DNA from: Actinomadura rubteroloni
Lineage (GTDB): Bacteria; Actinomycetota; Actinomycetes; Streptosporangiales; Streptosporangiaceae
DNA: 64,000 bases
Reading direction: 5' to 3'
Assembly (NCBI RefSeq): GCF_002911665.1
Contig: NZ_MTBP01000002.1
Span: forward strand, 744,001-808,000
In this document: positions 17,746-26,939 of the stretch, one piece after another
How positions within the stretch are numbered: position 1 is the first letter of the stretch
Layout: every line of letters starts with the position of its first letter
Notes under the pieces: model-generated
The model's database searches: none
Seen by the model: only the letters and a program-made list of their open reading frames with translations
What the model was told of the DNA's origin: nothing
Position numbers and translations under genes: made by a program

Positions 17746-18129
17746 TTGCCCCCTGAACAGGACCCGGCCCGCAGGCTCAGCTCCCGCGCCGTGAAGATCG
17801 GCATGGTGAGCGCCCTGTCCCTGACGCTCGTGGCGTGCAGCTCGAAGTCCACGACCGCGTGGTGCGTGGACCGCGGTTCGAGCGGCGGGTTCACCAACAC
17901 CAAGAGCGGCTACCGCAGCGTCCCGGATTCGTACTGCAACCGTTCGGACATCGACAACGGGACGGTCGGGTACGGCCGCTACTTCTGGTACTACGGCGGC
18001 AGGCGCGGGAGCAACGGGTTCGTCACGGGCGGCAGTGTGCGCGGGCCGAGCGGCGGAAAGATCAAGTCCGGCTCGGGGAGGACGCTGAGCCGCGGCGGGT
18101 TCGGCGGCCACGGCAAGAGCGGGAGCTGA
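17746..18129 (+). CDS. Small glycine-rich lipoprotein with C-terminal RGGFG motif, 127 aa
   Basis: TTG at 17746 has AAGGA 7 nt upstream. Internal GTG/ATG starts at 17791 and 17803 would still keep the hydrophobic stretch. The signal region MVSALSLTLVAC ends in a lipobox with Cys31, so the protein should be anchored on the outer face of the membrane. The mature part has two further cysteines (Cys40 and Cys64), a Tyr-rich middle (GYGRYFWYYGG) and a Gly/Ser/Lys tail ending in SRGGFGGHGKSGS. It sits 3 nt before a YgiC-like ligase gene. This recalls Escherichia coli ygiB-ygiC, where YgiB is also a lipoprotein with an RGGFG-containing tail (from memory). The tail may be the ligase's substrate; that is a hypothesis. 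Confidence 0.82.
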   Translation: MPPEQDPARRLSSRAVKIGMVSALSLTLVACSSKSTTAWCVDRGSSGGFTNTKSGYRSVPDSYCNRSDIDNGTVGYGRYFWYYGGRRGSNGFVTGGSVRGPSGGKIKSGSGRTLSRGGFGGHGKSGS

Positions 18130-18132
18130 CCG

Positions 18133-19284
18133 ATGCGGCGCGAACGGTCGGTCCCCCGTGCGGGCTGGGCCGAGAAGGTGGAAGAGCACGGCCTGGCGTT
18201 CCACGAGACGGCCCATCCCCCGCACCTCGCCCGTCCGTACTGGGACGAGTCGGTGAACTACGTCTTTTCGATGGACGAAGTACTGGCCCTGGAAGAGACC
18301 GTCGAGGAGCTGCACCGCATGTGCCTCCAGGCGGTGGAGCACGTCGTCACGACCGGCCGCTACCACGTCCTCGGCATCCCGGACTGGGTGGCGCCGCTGG
18401 TCGAGGCGTCGTGGCGGCGCCGCGACCCGCACCTGTACGGCCGGTTCGACCTCTGCTACGACGGCTCCGGCCCGGCGAAGCTGCTGGAGTACAACGCCGA
18501 CACCCCGACGTCCCTGGTCGAGAGTTCGGTCGTCCAGTGGTACTGGCTGCAGGACGTCCATCCGGGCGACGACCAGTGGAACTCGATCCACGAGCGGCTG
18601 GTGGACCGCTGGAAGGAGATGTCCCTCGGCCCGGGCCCCGTCCACTTCGCGTGGACGACCGAGGACGAGACCGGCGAAGAGGTCATGACGATCGCCTACC
18701 TCCAGGAGACCGCCGAGGAGGCGGGCCTGACGGGCACGGGCATCGCGATGGAGGACGTCGGCTGGCACGCGGGCCGGGGCCGGTTCGTGGACCTGGCCGA
18801 GGACGAGATCCGCACGCTGTGCAAGCTCTACCCGTGGGAGTGGATCGTCGCCGAGCCGTTCGGCCGCAACGTCCCGCAGGCGCCGACGGCGTGGATCGAG
18901 CCGATCTGGAAGATGGTCCTGTCGAACAAGGCTCTGCTGGTATTGCTGTGGGAGTTGTTCCCCGGCCATCCGAACCTGCTGCCCGCGTACCTGAACACAC
19001 CGGGGAACCTCGCGTCCTACGTCCAGAAGCCGCTGCTGGGCCGGGAGGGCGCGAGCATGCGGATCGTGACGCCGGACGGACGGGAGCAGCGCACCGACGG
19101 CGAGTACGGCCGCGAGGGGTACGTCTTCCAGCAGTTCCACCCGCTGCCGGACTTCGACGGTGAACACCCGGTGCTCGGTGCGTGGATGGTGGCGGACGAG
19201 GCCGCGGGCCTCGGGATCCGCGAGACGGCGGGCCTGATCACCGACGACACGTCGTCGTTCGTCCCGCACCGCATCGCGGGCTGA
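18133..19284 (+). CDS. Glutathionylspermidine synthase-like ATP-grasp ligase (YgiC/YjfC type), 383 aa
   Basis: It has the family signatures GRFDLCYDGSGPAKLLEYNADTPTS, split as the substrate/ATP loop. It also has EPIWKMVLSNKALLVLLWE and KPLLGREGASM, whose Lys and Arg bind ATP in the C-terminal ATP-grasp domain. The C1-family amidase domain of true Gsp synthetase is absent, as in YgiC and YjfC, which are not known to make glutathionylspermidine. Actinobacteria lack glutathione, so the substrate must differ. Only 3 nt separate it from the lipoprotein gene, and coupled expression is very likely. It converges on the DUF3046 gene. Confidence 0.88.
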   Translation: MRRERSVPRAGWAEKVEEHGLAFHETAHPPHLARPYWDESVNYVFSMDEVLALEETVEELHRMCLQAVEHVVTTGRYHVLGIPDWVAPLVEASWRRRDPHLYGRFDLCYDGSGPAKLLEYNADTPTSLVESSVVQWYWLQDVHPGDDQWNSIHERLVDRWKEMSLGPGPVHFAWTTEDETGEEVMTIAYLQETAEEAGLTGTGIAMEDVGWHAGRGRFVDLAEDEIRTLCKLYPWEWIVAEPFGRNVPQAPTAWIEPIWKMVLSNKALLVLLWELFPGHPNLLPAYLNTPGNLASYVQKPLLGREGASMRIVTPDGREQRTDGEYGREGYVFQQFHPLPDFDGEHPVLGAWMVADEAAGLGIRETAGLITDDTSSFVPHRIAG

Positions 19285-19291
19285 GCGGGCG

Positions 19292-19486
19292 TCAGCGCAG
19301 GTCGTACGACACGTCGAAGGACGCGACAACGGCGGCCCAGATCGCCTTGGCCGACTCGCCGTCGGCGAACGCCTGGTCGATCGTGCGGCCGCCCAGCTCA
19401 GCGAGGACGTGGTCCTTGGCGACGCTCCGGGAATAGCTCGCGCCGAACTGCCGGTCCATCCGTTCCCAGAACTGTGTGAGGCGCAC
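19292..19486 (-). CDS. DUF3046 protein, 64 aa
   Basis: The start LTQFWERMDRQFGASYSRS and the middle DHVLAELGGRTIDQAF are diagnostic of DUF3046, a small actinobacterial family that normally sits beside recA. A GTG at 19486 gives the family's usual length. The gene is separated from recA here by the ATP-grasp/lipoprotein cassette, which suggests that cassette was inserted. Function unknown. Confidence 0.85.
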   Translation of the reverse strand: MRLTQFWERMDRQFGASYSRSVAKDHVLAELGGRTIDQAFADGESAKAIWAAVVASFDVSYDLR

Positions 19487-19529
19487 GGCCCCACGGTAGC
19501 CGAGGCCGGGACCGCCCCGTCCCGCCGTT

Positions 19530-19552
19530 CTGTCGGACCCGCGAGGCAGGAT
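19530..19552 (+). promoter_or_regulatory. RecA-NDp-like promoter giving a leaderless lhr transcript
   Basis: CTGTCGGACCC, 6 nt, CAGGAT, then 6 nt to the ATG at 19559. The upstream half shares TGTCGG with the recA promoter, and the -10 resembles TAGGGT. Confidence 0.5.
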
Positions 19553-19558
19553 GGGGGC

Positions 19559-22500
19559 ATGACGGCTGACGTGCTCGAACGCTTCTCCCCCGCGACCCGG
19601 GCGTGGTTCGCGGGGGCCTTCGCCGCGCCCACGGCGGCGCAGGAGGGCGCGTGGACGTCGGTCGCGGCGGGCGAGAACACGCTCGTGGTCGCGCCGACCG
19701 GGTCCGGCAAGACGCTGGCGGCGTTCCTGTGGTCGCTGGACCGGCTGGCGTCCGCGCCCGTCCCGGAGGACCCGCGGCACCGGTGCCGCGTCCTGTACGT
19801 GTCGCCGCTGAAGGCGCTCGCGGTGGACGTGGAGCGCAACCTGCGCGCCCCGCTCACCGGCATCCGGCAGGCGGCGCGGCGCCTGGACCTGCCCGAACCG
19901 CAGATCACGGTCGGGATCCGGTCCGGCGACACCCCGGCCGACGAGCGGCGGCGCATCGCGACCCGTCCGCCCGACATTCTGATCACGACACCGGAGTCGC
20001 TGTTCCTGCTGCTCACCGCGCAGGCGCGGGAGGCGCTGCGCGGGGTGGAGACGGTGATCGTGGACGAGGTCCACGCCGTCGCGGGCACCAAGCGCGGCGC
20101 GCATCTGGCGCTGTCGCTGGAGCGGCTGGACGCGCTGCTGGAACGTCCCGCGCAGCGCATCGGGCTGTCGGCGACGGTGCGCCCGGTGGACGAGGTGGCG
20201 GCGTTCCTCGGCGGAGCGCGCCCGGCGCGGACGGTGCAGCCCCCGGCGGACAAGGAGTTCGCGCTCGACATCGTCGTACCCGTGGAGGACATGGGCGAGA
20301 TCGGCGCGTTCACCGACGACGCGGGTGCTGCCGACCCCCGGCAGCGGAGCATCTGGCCCCACGTGGAGGACCGCGTCCTCGACCTGATCGAGCAGCATCG
20401 CTCCACGCTGGTGTTCGCGAACTCGCGGCGGCTGGCCGAGCGGTTGTGCGGACGGCTGAACGAGCTGGCGTTCGAGCGCGCGACGGCCCCCGAGGGCGAG
20501 GGGCTCGCGAAGATCGGCCCGGCCGACGTGGCGCGCGCCGCCCGCTCCCCGGCCGAGACGATGGCGCAGGCGGGCGCGGCGCGCGGCGTCCCCGCCGAGA
20601 TCGCCCGCGCCCACCACGGCTCGGTCTCCAAGGAGGAGCGGGCCGGAATCGAGGACGCCCTGAAACAGGGCCGGCTGCCCGCCGTCGTCGCGACGTCCAG
20701 CCTGGAGCTGGGCATCGACATGGGCGCGGTGGATCTCGTCGTCCAGGTGGAGTCGCCGCCGTCGGTGGCGAGCGGCCTGCAGCGGGTCGGGCGGGCCGGG
20801 CACCAGGTCGGCGCGGTGTCGCGCGGCGTGATCTTCCCGAAGTACCGGGGCGATCTGGTGCAGACGGCCGTGGTCGCCGAGCGGATGCGGTCCGGCGAGA
20901 TCGAGGAGCTGCGCTACCCGCGCAACCCGCTGGACGTGCTGGCCCAGCAGATCGTCGCGATGGTCGCGCTGGACGAGTGGACGGTCGACGAGCTGGAGAC
21001 CGTCGTGAAGCGCGCCGCCCCGTACGCGACGCTGCCGCGCTCGGCGCTGGAGGCCACGCTGGACATGCTGGCGGGCCGCTACCCGAGCGACGAGTTCGGC
21101 GAGCTGCGGCCCCGCCTGGTGTGGGACCGGGTGACGGGCGTCCTGCGGGACCGTCCGGGCGCGCAGCGGCTCGCGGTGACCAGCGGCGGGACGATCCCCG
21201 ACCGGGGCCTGTTCGGCGTCTTCCTGGTCGGCGAGAAGTCCTCGCGCGTGGGCGAGCTGGACGAGGAGATGGTCTACGAGTCGCGCGTCGGGGACGTGTT
21301 CGTCCTCGGCGCCAGCTCGTGGCGCATCGAGGACATCACGCCCGACCGGGTGCTGGTGTCGCCCGCGCCGGGCCGGCCGGGCAAGCTGCCGTTCTGGCAC
21401 GGCGACGCGCAGGGCCGTCCGGCCGAGCTGGGCCGGGCGCTCGGCGCGTTCACCCGCGAGCTGGCCGGGCTGCCCGAGCAGAAGGCGCGGGAGCGGGTAG
21501 CGGCGGCGGGCCTGGACGAGCGAGCCGCCGGAAACCTGGTCGCCTACCTGGCCGAGCAGCGGGAGGCGACCGGCCACGTCCCCGACGACCGGACGCTCGT
21601 GGTGGAGCGCTTCCGCGACGAGCTGGGCGACTGGCGGATGGTCGTCCACTCCCCGCTCGGCGGCCGGGTCCACGCGCCGTGGGCGCTCGCGATCGCGGGC
21701 CGGCTGCGCGAGCGCTACGGCGTGGACGCGCAGGCCATGCACGCCGACGACGGGATCGTGCTGCGCATTCCGGACATGGACGAGCCGCCGAGCCTGAACC
21801 TCGCCGTCTTCGACCCCGACGAGATCGAGCGGATCGTGGTGGACGAGCTGGGCGGCTCGGCGCTGTTCGCGGCCCGGTTCCGCGAGTGCGCGGCCCGGTC
21901 GCTGCTGCTGCCGCGCCGCCGTCCGGACCGGCGGACGCCGCTCTGGCAGCAGCGCCAGCGGGCGGCGCAGCTCCTGTCGGTCGCGAGCCGGTACCCGTCG
22001 TTCCCGATCGTGCTGGAGACGATGCGCGAGTGCCTCCAGGACGTGTTCGACGTCCCGGGCCTCGTCCACGTCCTGCGGGATCTGGCGGGCCGGAAGGTGC
22101 GGCTGGTCGAGGTGGAGACGCCGCAGCCGTCGCCGTTCGCGCGGTCGCTGCTGTTCCACTACGTGGGCGCGTTCATGTACGAGGGCGACTCGCCGCTCGC
22201 CGAGCGCCGCGCGCAGGCCCTCGCGCTGGACTCGGCGCTGCTGGCCGAACTGCTCGGCCAGGCCGACCTGCGCGAGCTGCTGGACGCCGAGGTCGTCGCG
22301 GACACCGAACGCGAGCTGCAACGTCTCGCCGAGGACCGCCGCGCCCGCGACCTGGAGGGCGTCGCGGACCTGCTGCGCGCCCTCGGCCCGCTGACGACGG
22401 CGGAGGCGGCGGCGCGGTCGGCCGCCGATCCGGCGGCGTGGCTGGTGGAGCTGGAGGCGTCCCGGCGGGTGATCCGGGTGCGGGTGGGCGGCGCGGAGCG

Positions 22501-24154
22501 CTGGACGGCGATCGAGGACGCCGGGCGCCTGCGGGACGCGCTCGGCGCCCCGCTCCCGGTCGGCGTCCCCGAGGCGTTCCTCGAGGTAGTGGACGATCCG
22601 CTGGGCGATCTGGTGTCCCGGCACGCCCGGACGCACGGCCCGTTCCGCGCGGAGGAGGTCGCGGAGCGGTTCGGCCTCGGCGTCGCGGTCGTCGTCGAGG
22701 CGCTGCGGCGGCTGGCGGGCGCGGGACGCGTCGTGGCGGGCGAGTTCCTGCCGGTGGAGGCGGCGCGCGGCCCGCTGGCCGGCGAGTGGTGCGACGCGGG
22801 CGTGCTGCGGACGCTGCGCCGCCGGTCGCTGGCACGGCTGCGCGCCGAGGTGGAGCCGTCGCCGCCGGAGGCGCTCGGCCGCTTCCTCCCGGTCTGGCAT
22901 GGCGTGTCCGGGGGTTCGCGGCTGCGCGGGATCGACGCGCTCGTGCAGGCCGTCGAGCAGTTGCAGGGCGCGGCGGTTCCGGCGTCGGCGCTGGAGTCGC
23001 TGATCCTGCCGTCCCGGGTGCCGGGCTACACCCCGGCGCTGCTGGACGGGCTGACCTCGGCGGGCGAGGTCGTCTGGGCCGGTCAGGGCGGCCTGCCCGG
23101 CGGGGACGGCTGGGTGGCGCTGTACCTGGCGGACACCGCGCCGCTGCTGCTCCCCGATCCGGGCGAGATCACGCTGACGCCCGTCCACCAGGCGGTGCTG
23201 GACGTCCTCGGCGAGGGCGGCGCGCTGTTCTTCCGCGCCCTGTCCGAGCGGGTGCGGCCGCAGGTGAACGACCAGGAACTGCTGGCCGCCCTGTGGGACC
23301 TGGTGTGGTCGGGACGGCTCACCAACGACACGCTGGCCCCGCTGCGGGCGGCGATCGGCGCGGGACGTCCCGCGCACCGCGCCCGCCCGTCGCGGCGCGG
23401 GAGACCGGTGCTGCCGTCGCGGACGGGCCCGCCGACGGCCGCCGGGCGCTGGTGGGCCGTCCCGGAGCGGGCGACGGCGGCGACGCCCCGCGCCCACGCG
23501 CTCGCCGAGGCCCTGCTGGAGCGGTACGGCATCGTGATCCGGGGCGCGGTCGCGGCGGAGCGGACGCCGGGCGGGTTCGCGGCCGTCTACCCGGTGCTGC
23601 GCGCGTTCGAGGACGGCGGCCGCTGCCGGCGCGGCTACTTCGTGGAAGGGCTCGGCGCGGCGCAGTTCGCGCTGCCCGGCGCGGTGGACCGGCTGCGCGC
23701 CCTGCGTCCGGCCGCCGATCCGGGGCCGCCCGCCGACCTCGGCGCCCTGTGGGAGACGCCGCCGCCGGGCGACGCGGCCCGCCGCGCGCTGGTCCTGGCC
23801 GCCGCCGACCCCGCGAACGCCTACGGCGCGGCGCTGCCGTGGCCCGGGCGGGCGGGCGAGGCCGTGTCCGGCCACAAGCCGGGCCGCAAGGCGGGCGCGC
23901 TCGTCGTGCTGGTGGACGGACGGCTCGTCCTGTACGTCGAACGCGGCGGCAAGACCCTCCTGACCTGGACCGACGACCGGGAGACCCTGCAACCGGCGGT
24001 GGACGCGCTGGCGCTGGCCGTCCGGGACGGGGCGCTCGGCAAGCTGACGGTCGAGCGCGCCGACGGCACGTCGATCAACGACTCCCCGCTCGCGGGCGCG
24101 CTGGAGAGCGCGGGCTTCCACCCGACCCCGCGCGGGCTGCGGCTGCGCGGCTGA
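19559..24154 (+). CDS. lhr: ATP-dependent superfamily 2 helicase Lhr
   Basis: A 1531-residue 3'-to-5' helicase of the Lhr family, involved in DNA repair and nucleic acid remodelling. Motif I is APTGSGKT (45-52), motif II DEVH (near 168), motif III SAT, motif VI QRVGRAGHQVG. A winged helix and the long C-terminal Lhr region follow. This is the full-length form, not Lhr-core. It matches mycobacterial Lhr, which is reported to rise after DNA damage. The upstream promoter motif fits that. No ribosome-binding site precedes the ATG, in line with a leaderless mRNA. Confidence 0.95.
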   Translation: MTADVLERFSPATRAWFAGAFAAPTAAQEGAWTSVAAGENTLVVAPTGSGKTLAAFLWSLDRLASAPVPEDPRHRCRVLYVSPLKALAVDVERNLRAPLTGIRQAARRLDLPEPQITVGIRSGDTPADERRRIATRPPDILITTPESLFLLLTAQAREALRGVETVIVDEVHAVAGTKRGAHLALSLERLDALLERPAQRIGLSATVRPVDEVAAFLGGARPARTVQPPADKEFALDIVVPVEDMGEIGAFTDDAGAADPRQRSIWPHVEDRVLDLIEQHRSTLVFANSRRLAERLCGRLNELAFERATAPEGEGLAKIGPADVARAARSPAETMAQAGAARGVPAEIARAHHGSVSKEERAGIEDALKQGRLPAVVATSSLELGIDMGAVDLVVQVESPPSVASGLQRVGRAGHQVGAVSRGVIFPKYRGDLVQTAVVAERMRSGEIEELRYPRNPLDVLAQQIVAMVALDEWTVDELETVVKRAAPYATLPRSALEATLDMLAGRYPSDEFGELRPRLVWDRVTGVLRDRPGAQRLAVTSGGTIPDRGLFGVFLVGEKSSRVGELDEEMVYESRVGDVFVLGASSWRIEDITPDRVLVSPAPGRPGKLPFWHGDAQGRPAELGRALGAFTRELAGLPEQKARERVAAAGLDERAAGNLVAYLAEQREATGHVPDDRTLVVERFRDELGDWRMVVHSPLGGRVHAPWALAIAGRLRERYGVDAQAMHADDGIVLRIPDMDEPPSLNLAVFDPDEIERIVVDELGGSALFAARFRECAARSLLLPRRRPDRRTPLWQQRQRAAQLLSVASRYPSFPIVLETMRECLQDVFDVPGLVHVLRDLAGRKVRLVEVETPQPSPFARSLLFHYVGAFMYEGDSPLAERRAQALALDSALLAELLGQADLRELLDAEVVADTERELQRLAEDRRARDLEGVADLLRALGPLTTAEAAARSAADPAAWLVELEASRRVIRVRVGGAERWTAIEDAGRLRDALGAPLPVGVPEAFLEVVDDPLGDLVSRHARTHGPFRAEEVAERFGLGVAVVVEALRRLAGAGRVVAGEFLPVEAARGPLAGEWCDAGVLRTLRRRSLARLRAEVEPSPPEALGRFLPVWHGVSGGSRLRGIDALVQAVEQLQGAAVPASALESLILPSRVPGYTPALLDGLTSAGEVVWAGQGGLPGGDGWVALYLADTAPLLLPDPGEITLTPVHQAVLDVLGEGGALFFRALSERVRPQVNDQELLAALWDLVWSGRLTNDTLAPLRAAIGAGRPAHRARPSRRGRPVLPSRTGPPTAAGRWWAVPERATAATPRAHALAEALLERYGIVIRGAVAAERTPGGFAAVYPVLRAFEDGGRCRRGYFVEGLGAAQFALPGAVDRLRALRPAADPGPPADLGALWETPPPGDAARRALVLAAADPANAYGAALPWPGRAGEAVSGHKPGRKAGALVVLVDGRLVLYVERGGKTLLTWTDDRETLQPAVDALALAVRDGALGKLTVERADGTSINDSPLAGALESAGFHPTPRGLRLRG

Positions 24155-24170
24155 GGAGTTCATCCCGTTT

Positions 24171-24201
24171 TCTTGACTCATTCAAGATTATGCCGCAGGC
24201 T
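24171..24201 (+). promoter_or_regulatory. furA promoter with FurA operator over the -35
   Basis: The perfect inverted repeat TCTTGA-N5-TCAAGA (24171-24187) contains the -35 TTGACT (24173-24178). After 17 nt comes CAGGCT (24196-24201), 6 nt before the furA ATG. Mycobacterial furA is likewise autoregulated from a TTGACT site and starts at its initiation codon. Confidence 0.7.
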
Positions 24202-24207
24202 GGGGTC

Positions 24208-24639
24208 ATGGCCACGACCTCGGACTTCGAGCGGATGCTGCGCGCGGCGGCGCTGCGGGTGACCCGTCCCCGGGTGGCGGTGCTGGGCGCGGTGGACGCC
24301 CATCCGCACGCCGACACGGACACGATCATCGCCGCCGTCCGCAGGGATCTGCCGAAGGTCTCCCACCAGGCCGTGTACGACTCCCTGCACACGCTGACGG
24401 AGGCGGGGCTGGTGCGGCGCATCCAGCCGAACGGCTCGCTGGCCCGCTATGAGGCACGGGTCGGCGACAACCACCACCACGTCGTGTGCCGGTCGTGCGG
24501 CGCGATCGCCGACGCGGACTGCGCGGTCGGCGCGGCGCCCTGCCTGATGGCGTCCGACGACCGGGGTTACTCGATCGACGAGGCCGAGGTCATCTACTGG
24601 GGCCTGTGCCCCGACTGCTCCACACCGCGGGGCTCCTGA
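24208..24639 (+). CDS. furA: Fur-family redox regulator FurA
   Basis: A 143-residue winged-helix repressor, normally controlling itself and katG and released by oxidation. The N-terminal DNA-binding part contains VTRPRVAVLGAVDAHPHAD and HQAVYDSLHTLTEAGLV. The regulatory-metal His cluster is HHH at 89-91. The structural zinc pairs are C94/C97 and C134/C137. It lies 36 nt upstream of katG, the classical furA-katG pair. A self-complementary operator overlaps its promoter. A start at 24208 gives the family length. Confidence 0.94.
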   Translation: MATTSDFERMLRAAALRVTRPRVAVLGAVDAHPHADTDTIIAAVRRDLPKVSHQAVYDSLHTLTEAGLVRRIQPNGSLARYEARVGDNHHHVVCRSCGAIADADCAVGAAPCLMASDDRGYSIDEAEVIYWGLCPDCSTPRGS

Positions 24640-26901
<2,262 letters not shown>

Positions 26902-26910
26902 CCCGCCCGT

Positions 26911-26939
26911 CCGGGGCCGCTCACGTCGAGCGGCCCCGG
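26911..26939. terminator. Terminator of furA-katG overlapping the secA2 3' end
   Basis: Perfect 12-bp stem CCGGGGCCGCTC / GAGCGGCCCCGG with a 5-nt loop, 9 nt after the katG stop. The stop codon and last codons of the convergent secA2-like gene form part of the stem. Confidence 0.7.

Noticed and set aside
19603..24181. Very long open frames overlapping lhr on both strands, one of about 1600 codons antisense
   Set aside because: Shadow frames caused by high GC at third codon positions. Only the Lhr frame shows domain motifs; the antisense frame has real coding only at its far end, the DUF3046 gene.
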